From the NCBI GenBank assembly GCA_039545295.1, contig BCIK01000001.1, forward strand, positions 1 to 64,000: a stretch of 64,000 nucleotides of DNA. Reading direction: 5' to 3'. The first letter of the stretch is position 1; every line of letters starts with the position of its first letter. This DNA is from Udeniomyces pyricola (Eukaryota; Basidiomycota; Tremellomycetes; Cystofilobasidiales; Mrakiaceae). The notes beneath the pieces were generated by a model. The model did no database searches and had not been told where the DNA came from. It saw nothing but the letters and a program-made list of their open reading frames with translations. Shown here in pieces: positions 11,001-20,698 of this stretch. Made by a program: the position numbers and the translations under genes.

Positions 11001-12965
11001 CTCTACACGCCTAACCGAGAGACGTTCCATGCACTCCTCGAAGGTGCCAGGCGAGCGGGCGACATTGCTCGAACGCGATGGGTCTTAACTGAGATGATTC
11101 GGTTCGCCAACTACCGTGGTCTCGAGGATGATGGCCGAGCCGTCGCTCCAACGGCCCGCACAATGATGCTCGTGTTCCAGGCGTACGCCACGGCGACCGT
11201 CAAGATCACACGAGACATGCTCCGCCTGCAGGCTGTAGAGGCACAGAGGAAGCAGTTGCAAATCGAGGCGGCTCAGCAGCAGATCGAAGCGGCAAGCATG
11301 CCAAAATCCGACCAAGGCGTTGAGGATTCGTCGTCAGCAACGTCAGCTTCTTCGCCTTCGCCGACTGCATCGCTCTCACCCGACTCAGTCTCTTCTCCAG
11401 CTACCACCACATCCCTCTCATCTTCTTCATCGTCGTCCTCGAGTTCCACCATTTCTTCATCTCAAGATCAGGTGACGATCAAATCCAGTTCTAATCCCAC
11501 GCCCAGCTCCACCGAGGAATCGGTCGAGATCGAAGCCGGAGTTGTCGACGCCGATGGCCAAACGACAAAGCTCAGAGCCGACCAGCTCGAAGACACCTGG
11601 GTCCAAGGGACCGACACCAACGAGATCCGAACGACCCATCCTGATCCGACTGGACCTGACCCGGACGCATCGATGCCCACCAACGTCCAAACATCACCCA
11701 TCCCCCAATCAGCCCAAGAGATCGTCATCGAAGTCGAGCGACTCCTTCATCACGTTCGAATCGACTCCAAAGTCTATCGCGCTTCCCCGGGGGAACGCTC
11801 GCCTACGGGATCTTTACCCCCTCTTCGATTCGTCGAAATCACGACGCCCCTCGTGGATACGTACCTGACGGTTCACTACAGTCACAACACGCTCGAAGCC
11901 TCGATCGACAAGTTTGAATCGACGTTCCGCGAGCTCGGCGTCAACCGAAGCGGGCATTCGTACCGAGCGTTCTTCAGTCGGTTGAGGTATACCCATTCGA
12001 GCGAACGAGTCCTCGCCGCCACGCGCGGGTTCGAGGTGTTCAAAGAATGGGAGGCGTTCGAGAAGGAAGGCGAGCGAAAGATTCATTTGGCCGAACTCGA
12101 GCATGGTCATTTGCGAGCGAGGGAACTCCGAGAGATCCTCGGCTTGGACGAGAGGGTGATTGAGAAGATTTGGGTGACGATGATAGCTATCATGACTTGG
12201 TACGTGAATTCCAGCCTTTGGGATGTTTTTTTTTTTTTTTTTTTGCTCGTTTACGGGGCATACATTGGAATTGCCTAGAAGATGAAGAAACGTTCGGAAT
12301 GCTGACGCGCTCATCCCCTTTCTTTTTCTTTCTTTCTTTTTTTTCTCTGCTGGTTTCCTGGTCTGATGCCATCCTTCATCCCTCTCACCTTCTTTTTCAT
12401 CTTTTCTTCAAACAGTGCTGACCAACTCGATCTTGCCAAAAGCATCGTTGCCCGATTCATGGTCCTCTACCCCCCATCCAAGATCCAATCCGCCCACCTC
12501 CCACCTCTTCCCTCCCGCGCGCTCGTGCGCATGGTCCCTCGGCATGAAATCCGACCGGATCCTCTCCCACCCCATCTCCTCTGGCCCGATCTCGCCCCTC
12601 TCCACCAACGCTACGTGACGTATCAACAAAAGCAGGGAATTGCCTATGTTAAATGGGTCGTCCAGAGCTACGAATCCGCCCTCCGAGCCTATCGCGAAAT
12701 GAAACTCAACGCTGGGAAACCCGGTCAAACTCGTCAAGAGGAAGCGGCCTACAACACCCGACTCGTCTCAGTCCAGCGGATGAAAGAAGCCAAGGGAGCC
12801 GAGCCGTATTTGAAGAGAAAAGCGAGGGATCTCAAGGACTTTGAGGGCGTGATGGGAAAACCACCGGTGGATATGCAGAAGTGGGGGAAGAAGGAATGGA
12901 AGATGTTGAGACAGCATGGAATGGAGGCGGTGCAGAGGTATCAGCGCGCGCTGAGGCAATGGTAG
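8094..12965 (+). CDS. Giant mitochondrial pentatricopeptide-repeat (PPR) protein
   Basis: Exons 8094-8392, 8451-8583, 8673-10121, 10280-10388, 10507-12199 and 12416-12965 join in phase to about 1410 aa. The start MLRRPAQATSSLRTPK is Arg-rich and lacks acidic residues, as expected for a mitochondrial presequence. PPR-like helical pairs occur from the exon at 10280 onward: QWYQDVIAHLSSTGDSKG, IQPDVHAYNAVIYAACN and LYTPNRETFHALLEGARRAG. Two long disordered regions interrupt it: a Ser/Pro-rich region in exon 3, and a poly-Ser segment around 11320-11460 between PPR units. The C-terminal region is basic (MQKWGKKEWKMLRQHG). PPR proteins bind organellar RNA and act in processing, stability or translation; the target cannot be told from sequence. 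I do not recognise the exact orthologue. It shares a 289-bp divergent promoter with UTP22. Confidence 0.8.
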
Positions 12966-13513
12966 AACCGGTTGGAGATCAGGGGCAAAGGGAGGTTTTT
13001 CTTTGTGGGGCCGGCGGGTGGAGAAGAGGAGAATCGAAAAGGGAAGAAGCTGGGAGGATGGCGGCTCTCAAGTCTTGCTTTGGTTCACCCTATCCCATCT
13101 ATTTTTCCCCCTTTTTTTTTTTTTAGTTATCTTCTTTTGATTTTCTTCTACTGTGTTTGCTTCTCATCGTATCTTGTACTCTCCGGCTCAGGCCCCCTTT
13201 TCTTTCAAACTACTTGCAATACCTCTTCTTATCACCTCACATATACGTCGGACATACAACCCAATCCGATCCTCCATCATTTCTTCTCCCATTTCTGCTT
13301 CGCTCTTATCTTTCCTCCATTCTAGTTTGATTCTGCCTACTTGCCCTGCTCACTCTCGTGACCCATCCTCTCCGGATCTCACCAGAACGCGAAAGACTCG
13401 AGACAGAGAAAAAGAAAGACAAATCAAAAGACCTAAAGGTCCAGAACGATGATACAGGAATGCTTATTCCTCATGTATACTATGTCAATCTTCTCCAATG
13501 CCATTGTATCAAT
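12966..13513. other. Convergent spacer between PPR gene and IMP1
   Basis: Pyrimidine-rich 3' region (T10 and C/T tracts 13110-13200). Open frames here are low-complexity and overlap nothing conserved. I see no gene. Confidence 0.6.
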
Positions 13514-14640
13514 CTATATGTCGACTTTTGTGGTAGGATAGCTATCGGGACCTTCGTTGTCTTGGTCCAACCATCGGACGTTGCTGCGAAAGATCTTGCG
13601 GGAGGACAGTGGCCAGAACTGGGAGAGGGAGGAGGATAGGTGGGAAGAGAAGTCGTTGTCGAACGGGTGAGGGGCATCAAAGGAAGGTGGTCAGATCAGA
13701 TATATATATTTATTTATTTTTTAAAAAAAGGGTTCTTATGAACTCAGGTAGTTCAGAAAAGACCAAGCACACAAGTGAAAGACACGAGAAGCAAAAGACG
13801 GAGAAGAAGTAAGAAGAAAAAAAAAGGTGGAATTCATTCTTCGACCATCTCTTCTTCTTTTTCTTCTTCTTCTGCTTTTTTTTCTTTTCTTTCTCTGATT
13901 TCGCCTTCTGATTCCATCCACACACACACAGACACACGTTCACTTACCCTCGCCCAAACTTTTCCTTGCAACAACGCCATCGGAACCGGTCCGTAATCCC
14001 TCGAGTCGGTCGAATTGCTCAAGTTATCGCCTTGCAACCAACAATGACCCGGCGGAACCTTGACATACCGTTCCTGAGCCTTCTTCTTCTGCCTCCTCCT
14101 CCCCCTTTCATCCTCATCCCCCCCATGATGATCATCATCATCATCACCATCATCGATCCAAGGCCGAACGTTGCCAGGATTGACTTCGACGGTATCACCT
14201 GGTAAGCCAATGATGCGTTTGCCGACCATTCGACTTGGGAGGAAAGGGTGATGGGCAATGACGAGTTCACCTCGTCGCCAAGGGTCGAGCGAAGGGTGGA
14301 TCCGGTTGAAGCGAGTGATGATGGTCCAATCACCCGTAGGAGCGATATCGGGTAACATGGATTCACCCTGACAGAGTGTTAGGCTTCCGACGTGGTGAAT
14401 GACGAAATGGGCAGCACATGCTGTCTTTGAGTAGAAAAGGAGAAGGGTGAAAGAGGGGGGGGGTTTCGAAGGAAGGGAGTTGGAGGAGAAGCAAGGGAAA
14501 AGGGGGGAAATGGACGAAAGGGATCAGCTCCACTCGTCTGACGAGAATGCCTTTTTTTTTTCAGTGATGCAAGGTGAGTCGACACTGACTTGGATGATAG
14601 TAATAGCCTTGGAACGGATACTGCGAAGGATAGAGGCCAT
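13514..14640 (-). CDS. IMP1: Mitochondrial inner membrane protease subunit 1
   Basis: Type I signal-peptidase-like serine protease (Ser/Lys dyad, family S26) that removes sorting peptides in the intermembrane space. Exons, as complement: 14590-14640, 13948-14424 and 13514-13618; total 210 aa, within the usual IMP1 range. Exon 1 encodes MASILRSIRSKAITIIQ. The catalytic serine is in QGESMLPD, and the general-base lysine is in MVGKRIIGLPGDTVEV. The S26 box downstream reads GHCWLQGDNLSNSTDSRDYG. The last exon gives FWPLSSRKIFRSNVRW, which replaces a read-through into low-complexity sequence if the intron is ignored. An acidic, His and basic run (Asp-rich, HH, then RRRQKKK) is inserted between the Lys box and the GDN box. 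Donors are GTCAGT and GTAAGT. Confidence 0.92.
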
Positions 14641-15146
14641 GACGAGAGCAGTAGGGCCTGGGTTAGAGAAATGGAGCCGATGATGGAGTTGGCCGACGCG
14701 CCGAATGGATGTTCATGGTTAGTCAGTGCACGCGACCATTCAAAGGCAGCAGCCGCGCGCGCGCCCCTCAACTTTCATGTTGATTTGATTTATCATAGAA
14801 ATCGGCCTTTCATCGTTCTATCTTGCACCATGGCCATCATCATTCTGTGCGTATCTGATTCACCCCTGTGTGCATGGATATCTAGCTGGTCCTAGTCTAT
14901 TTGGTACATTTTCCCATCTATCACCGACGATCCTTTCTTCCGCCCACGCATCATCCATCGACCTTCCGTCTACAACTATCCATCGATGCGGTCTAGCTAC
15001 ACATCTTCCTTTCCTCTGGTACGTATCTCTCTCTCAATTCGTTCATGCCTAAACCTAACGATCCGACCCCATGATCAGCTGCATGCAATCATGCATCATC
15101 CTACTCCCAAACATGGCCATCTCTATTCCTCTCCCTCTTCGATTTC
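14641..15146. other. Spacer between QRI7 3' end and IMP1 5' end
   Basis: It should contain the IMP1 promoter and the QRI7 3' UTR. It includes alternating GCGCGCGC at about 14756-14763 and repeated CATC/GATG motifs. I found no conserved coding sequence. Confidence 0.5.
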
Positions 15147-17760
15147 TCACGTCCGTCGATCGCCATCGCCCGCCTCTTCCGCCGACAACCTCACGTCCCG
15201 AATCGACCAGGTCTTCCGAGGATACGCTTCCTCGATCGGAGTGAACCGACGTTCGCGGTATTGATGAACCGCAGCATTCCCGATCATGGCGGCATTATCA
15301 GTGCACATCTGGGTAAAAAAATAAAATAAAAAAAATAAAAATAAAATAAAAAAAGAGCGAGAGCGAGAGAGAAACAGATGAGAAAGAGACGAGAAGAGTA
15401 GGTCGAGAGAAAGGGACGTTAGGAGAGGGGGTTTCAAGAATGTGAAAAGGAAAGGACGAGAGAGAACAAGGGAGTTGAACAGATGAGTGAGCTTTCCGAT
15501 CTCATCCCTCAGAGTAGGGACCCGAGCCCAGACCAGAGCGGCGAAAGAAGATGCAAGGGAGACTTACCTCGATGGGTGGGAAGAAGACTTTGACATCCAA
15601 ATCGTCACCAAGCGACTGGAGTCTGCGTCGATTTCAAGGTGACGTGCATAAGAACCCCAGAGTTTGGGATGTATGTTTGGTTGAGATGTGAAATTTGATC
15701 ATGTAAAGAAGAATATAGCAAGAGGGCCATGAGTTTCGACACAGTCAAAGAAAGAAGAAATAAACAAAAATAAACAAAAGGAAGAAAGGTGTTGAGTAAG
15801 GTAAATCTAGCCGGCTCGGATCAGGCATCGAAGAGGAGTGATTCCTTAGAAGGCGACATCTTGCGATTGATAAGCAAGCGTACAAGGCACGAGACTTAAG
15901 GCGGGGGGGGGGGGGGGGAAGGGAGGAGACTGACCTCGATCGGATATAACCATTACTCGCCGCACCTCCTGAGGCAACAAGCCCTCGGATTTGTAACCCA
16001 TTCTCCTTCTTCAACCTCTCAACTTCCTTCTTCACCCTCACCGTCAACGTCGACGTGATCGCTCTGAAGAACTCTCTGACGACGGCGACTTTCTCCGGCT
16101 CGGTCAGGGCGTCGGGGAGAAAGGTATGGCCATTGGTCGTTCGAGGGTCTTGATTTGCGACGTCTGGAGCAAAGACGTGGAGTTGTTGGAGACTTGAGGC
16201 GAGGAGGCCAACGAGCTCGAATTTGGGCTGAGAGGCGTGAGGTATGGAGAGAGGTTTGACGGTAGGGAGATCTGTGTCGAGCAAAGGGGAGTTGAAGACG
16301 GCTTCGAGAGAGGGACCAAGACCGTGCGAGGGAGAATAAGGAAGACGAAGAAGCGCAGCGAGTCGGTCGATTACGTTGCTTTAGGAAAGCAAAGAACAGG
16401 ACATCCAGGGATCAGCGTCCTTTTCGTCAAGGCAACGCCTAGACAGCAAACAGTGGTGGAGAATGAGGCTATGGGAAATCGTTGCTTACCCGACGGCCAT
16501 GCCTCCTGTATCGACCAGGATCTGGAAGTCATCGAGGGATGTAGCCAAAACGAGTTGGGTATGACCGCCTGAGATGAGCAAGGTCAAGAAAGGGAACTCG
16601 GGTGGATCGTCCCGGGACGTCATCAAGGGGGTCAAGGCATGAGCTTGCTATCCTCATGGGAATAGAGAGACAGCGAGAGCGCAAAGACATTGGAGGTTTA
16701 GTCAGCGGTGAACACCCATACATGAATCCCAGAGAACACCTTGCAAGATGACGATCAGATTAGTTTTCTTTGGACGAACCATGTGATTTACCCCAATAAT
16801 GGGTTTCCCTGTAAATGCCGCGATACCAGACGCGGTTGAACAAGCGACACCGAGGCAATTGAACATTCTACGCTGAGGACACCAGGACGAGGTCAGTCAT
16901 GACAAGCGGTAAGATGGCTCGAAGCCTTCGAAGGAGATATATGTATCGAACGGGATTCTTACCCTGGTCCCTGGGTGAAGCTGGAGATTCCCAACGGGAT
17001 CGAGTTCAGTCAGTGCGACGCGCATTGATGGGTTCGACTCGGAGCATTGAAAACAAGAAAAGAAACACCAGACAGTGAGCTCACGCGATGGCATCTATAT
17101 CCTCAAACGATGTCGAGGCTTGTTGCAGAGCTTTCTTGATGACTACGGGCTGAGTGAGGTGCAAGACAAAAAAAGGTCAGCGAGAGCATGCGTGCATACA
17201 TGCATGTATGCATCATGCCCAGGGGAGCAGATTCGGGCGGTGAAGTAGGCGACCTCACGACGTTCTTTTGGTGAGCATTGTAAGCCAACGATGGGACGAT
17301 GCCTCGAAACGATTCTGAGTACCGATGGGAGATGGGAGAGGCACGATCAAGAGATGTCAAACCAAAGATGACCGAGTAAAACAAAAAGACAAGGAGCGAA
17401 GAGCAGCGCCAACAACGTCAGCCCACGTTCTGTCCTTTTTAGTCGGTCGATTTCTGTTTTGTTTCCCTTCAAACGCGTGCGAGAACTAGTCTGGTTTTGG
17501 AATGTTAATTCTTCCGTGAGTTCCTACTTGTAGCTCGAAGACGCACCATGGATAGAGTGTTGCTTTTGGATGACGTTGGACAAGACGCGACGATTGGAAT
17601 CTACGATGGCGGCGCACGAGTCGTCAGCCGAGGACTCGATGGCCAGCAAGCGAAAGTAAGGGTGATCGTTGGTGGAAGAGGTGGTACGGGCAGAGGAATG
17701 GCGGATGGGGTTGGAGCGAAGGAATAGTGATGGGGTGGGTAGTCGAGAGAGGCGAACCAT
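15147..17760 (-). CDS. QRI7: QRI7/OSGEPL1 mitochondrial tRNA t6A37 threonylcarbamoyltransferase
   Basis: Kae1/TsaD-family (ASKHA fold) enzyme that transfers threonylcarbamoyl to A37 of ANN-decoding mitochondrial tRNAs. Nine exons, as complement: 17547-17760, 17259-17314, 17085-17149, 16963-16980, 16780-16867, 16490-16647, 15935-16378, 15568-15622, 15147-15308; 419 aa. The start MVRLSRLPTPSLFLRSN is presequence-like. Motifs in order: LLAIESSADDSCAAIVD, GIVPSLAYNAHQKNV, AFTQGPGMFNCLGVA, the metal site in GVNHMQAHALTP (HxxxH), LLISGGHTQLVLA, LVASGGAASNGYIR and FPPIEMCTDNAAMIG. The 18-nt fourth exon supplies FTQGP of the third motif. Donor GTTCGT follows NHM. The intron after exon 2 carries a 20-nt palindrome, and one intron carries a 17-nt G run (C in sense). 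Confidence 0.95.
16963..16980 (-). other. QRI7: 18-nt internal microexon of QRI7
   Basis: The sense sequence CTTCACCCAGGGACCAGG lies between acceptor CTCCAG and donor GTAAGA. It completes a split Ala codon on the left and a split Gly codon on the right, turning two otherwise unjoinable exons into the family motif A-F-T-Q-G-P-G-M. The flanking introns are about 104 and 95 nt. Confidence 0.85.
17193..17212. repeat. 20-nt perfect palindrome in a QRI7 intron
   Basis: The arms TGCATACATG and CATGTATGCA form a perfect inverted repeat with no spacer, inside the 109-nt intron between exons 2 and 3 of QRI7. In RNA it could pair as a short hairpin or between molecules. Its function is unknown. Confidence 0.85.
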
Positions 17761-18010
17761 GATGGAGTTGTGAGAGAGAGAGGAGAGTCGGTTGAGGGTT
17801 GGAATTGTTGGAAGTACGCACAAGACCGATAACCGATAACTATTAACTATTCAACTATATCCACGTCAACTCACCAGCCACCTCGTTCTCCTTTGTCTTT
17901 GTTTCTTTCTCAATCATCGACCCCATCAGCACCAGCATTCACTATCAACATCACGTCCTTCAACCCTACCACTGCTCACTTGTCCCTCTGGCTACTTTAC
18001 CCACCATCCG
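17761..18010. promoter_or_regulatory. Divergent promoter between QRI7 and SYS1
   Basis: Only 250 bp separate the two start codons. It contains an A/T-rich core (GATAACCGATAACTATTAAC) near 17827-17846 that could serve either direction. This is inference from arrangement only. Confidence 0.5.
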
Positions 18011-19626
18011 ATGGCTTCCAGACGAATCCAGGGTTGGGATCCCATCCTGTACGTCACACGCTTCCTCCCTCTCGCCCTTCTTCTCTTGTCTCTCAACCTC
18101 GGGCCACATCCCAATCACATCACTCACATCCCGATTATCCTATTCGCCTACTTTACAGAATCATTGCACAGGTAAGAAACCACCCATGACATAACCCATC
18201 AAGTCCATTTACCTAACGCGTCGCCTTCTCAACACCTCCCCCTCTTTCCCTTCGCCCCCCCCCCCCTCCATCACCAAAGATCATCTCCCTACAATCTCTT
18301 CACTACCTCCTCCTCTCCATCCTTCTCCCACCCCTCCTCGCCACATTCTCGAGCTCCCCATCGTACCTCGCCCATCAAGGCGGTGCGACGACGGTCAGTA
18401 GCGTCATGGACTGGCGCGAGATGGCCGGTCGACAAACCTTACCGCCCGGGAAACGCGATTCGACCCTCGGCGGTTGGCTCGAAGGCATCGCTTGGAGTGG
18501 GGGTCGAGTCGTCGGAGGTGGCAGTAGTACTAGTAGTAGTAGTGCAAACACGAATCCCGATGGCGTCCTCACTGGGTCCAACAACATGGAGAGATTCGTA
18601 GGAAGGTATCTGATGGACCCAGAGGAGGTTGATACCGAGGAGGGCAAAGTCGTGTTGGGTCAACAACCACCTCGTGAAGGGAAACGAGACCAGGTCTGGG
18701 TTTCGTGGGAACCGAGAGCATGGACCGAAGCTCGAGCGCCCGTTAGGGCTCCATCGTCGCCGAGTCGAAGTTTCGATGAATGGGAATGGGATGGAAGGGT
18801 CGATCCGAGGAGGGGTTGGATCATTGCAGCCGGTTGGGGTGCAGCTAGTGTCGTCGAGTGAGTGTGCTACATCTTGACGTACATACACTGTCGCTCTTGT
18901 TTTTCTTCACTCTATTCGCTCGCCATTTCTTCGTACTCTTATCCCAAACACGGTCTCTGGGCACAACTGAAAAAGCGTTGCCTTCATCAATCTCTCTCAA
19001 AAAAAAAAAAAGAAGAAAAAAAAGCACTTACTAACGATCCGATCGTCTTTGATAAACCACGTCGTAAAAAAAATTCATTTCTCAGCGTCTTCTTTCTCTA
19101 TCAATTCATCCGTCGACCAACGCACATCCTCGATCATGCCCTCACATTAACTTTATCCCATCTCTTCCTCACGACTTACTACGCCGCTTCGTTCCCGACG
19201 TCCTTCTTCTGGTGGCTCGTCGTCGGAAGCTGTACGCTCGGGACAATTGTCATGGCGGAGCAAATCTGCGTCAAGCGGGAGATGATGGAGGATCTCGGAG
19301 GAGATTGGAGTGGTAATGTCGAAGAACGTGGTGGAGGAGATCATGATCGGTCTAACACCGACGGTCTCCTTGCTGCTTCGCGCGTGGGGGGAGAAGAAAC
19401 GATCGAATTGCTCGGGGTAGGGAGGAGAGGAAGTAAAGGAGATGATGAGAGTCCAGACGACGTCGGGTCCGTGAGAGAAGCGGAAGGCTCGTCAGGGTCG
19501 GGTTGGGAAGGAAAGGACACAGGAGGAGGCGATGGTGGGCCGGCTTTAATGGCGACTTCGAGCAGCAGCCGAACGACGGTTACCAGTGGTGGGAAAGACG
19601 GACCATCTTCGCGTCCGAGGGATTAG
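18011..19626 (+). CDS. SYS1: SYS1 Golgi membrane protein with expanded loop and tail
   Basis: Sys1 is a four-TM Golgi protein that recruits the Arl3/ARFRP1 GTPase. Exons 18011-18048, 18159-18171, 18280-18857 and 19086-19626 join in phase to 389 aa. The start ATG gives MASRRIQGWDPIL, the family's N-terminal xWDPxLIxxQI motif. The 13-nt exon 2 completes it as WDPILIIAQIISLQSLHY. TM1 continues LLLSILLPPLLATF. The last exon gives RRPTHILDHALTLTLSHLF, then YAASFPTSFFWWLVVG and a final hydrophobic segment, the conserved C-terminal half. Between TM1 and TM2 lies a loop of roughly 170 residues, rich in Ser/Gly/acidic residues, and the C-terminal tail is about 120 residues, so the protein is about twice the usual 150-200 aa. 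An in-frame read upstream of 18011 was rejected because it bypasses the conserved start. Confidence 0.88.
18159..18171 (+). other. SYS1: 13-nt internal microexon of SYS1
   Basis: AATCATTGCACAG lies between TTTACAG and GTAAGA. It completes CT|A (Leu) and adds Ile-Ile-Ala-Gln, restoring the conserved first TM entry. Because 13 is not a multiple of three, skipping it would shift frame for the rest of the protein. Confidence 0.85.
18245..18258. repeat. C-run in SYS1 intron 2
   Basis: C tract (about 12-14 nt, starting around 18255 within CTCTTTCCCTTCG) roughly 15-20 nt upstream of the exon 3 acceptor, in the position of the polypyrimidine tract. The exact edges are approximate. Confidence 0.6.
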
Positions 19627-20698
19627 TATCGCATTCTTTTATCATGTGAATTGACGGTATAGTTGATCTCACTAAGGGGCGATGATGCTCATGAGCTTGA
19701 GTGGTGCCGTTGAGAAATAGCAAGAACATAGATGAATTGAGGAGGATATATGTGGGACACGCGGTACGTCGGGTTCCTCGCTCGAGGAGTCATCAATAGC
19801 TAACGAACAAAAAGTCCCTTGGCATGATTCTCTTCATGGAGACGACATGCACCTTCTCTTGCCAATTCAAAGCATTCCAGCATGAAACAAAAGCTCATCA
19901 CATAGTGGCAGATGAAAGAAGGGGAAAGGGAAGGAGAGAGAGGGGGGGGGGGGACCACCCAACAAGGGAAAGTGATGAAAACGTTGGCCCATATCACGTC
20001 TGTAGAGTGACGATACAAATCAAAGAGAGATATCAGCTCTAACGCCCTCTCTTGCCAAAGCAATCCTCCCTGCCCTTGGAGTAAAGAGACAGGGAAACGA
20101 GTGACGTCAAAGCTAGATCGTTCTAGCAATCCGACAGCGACCGAACGTTCCACTGAAACCCAATGGAAAAGGGAGGGATAGTTCAGTTATTAAGCGGTGC
20201 GTTTTTGTTTGTTGTTGTTGGAAGGAAAGGAACGACCGGAAGGGTTTGGAATTTGAGGCTGGTGATCAGGGTTGCGTTGGACTCGATGGGGGGGATGAGA
20301 CTCACGTGAGAGAAGGACAAGGCGGTGCTTGTCGATCGATGGCAAGGATCGTTGATTGAACGAGATATATATCTCGTTATATTGATTTTCGGGATACATA
20401 GTACTGTTGCATACAGCTGCAGCCTCTTGCTTATAGAACACGTTTCTCCAAGGCAAAACCAGTGTCGACCCTGAACGATCATCTATGAAGATCATACACC
20501 TATCGGTCGTATATGGCGCAATGAAGACCTGAGTGAAGATCCACCTGCAACCTCTCCATGAGTCTTCCGCGCCAACCACACGTCGGATGGCGATCATCTC
20601 ATGATTAATTTATTCTTGGAAAAAAAAAAAAGAGTACGTTGATCGCCTTGTGTAGCTTGCTCGCAAAAGATGAAGATATACATGTATTAATAAAAAAA
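19627..20698. other. Convergent spacer between SYS1 and PUS1
   Basis: About 1.07 kb with no supported gene. It contains a G12 run near 19940, a 20-nt palindrome at 20359-20378 and an A12 run near 20618. Short ORFs show no family similarity I recognise. Confidence 0.6.
20359..20378. repeat. 20-nt perfect palindrome AACGAGATAT/ATATCTCGTT
   Basis: A perfect inverted repeat without spacer in the SYS1-PUS1 convergent spacer. It could be a dimeric protein site or a hairpin. No neighbouring start codon makes a promoter role likely. Confidence 0.85.

Noticed and set aside
17893..18189. Longer N-terminus for SYS1 by reading upstream of 18011 into exon 2
   Set aside because: It bypasses the conserved MxxRxxxWDPIL start and needs a non-ATG start. 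The spliced model restores the family sequence.
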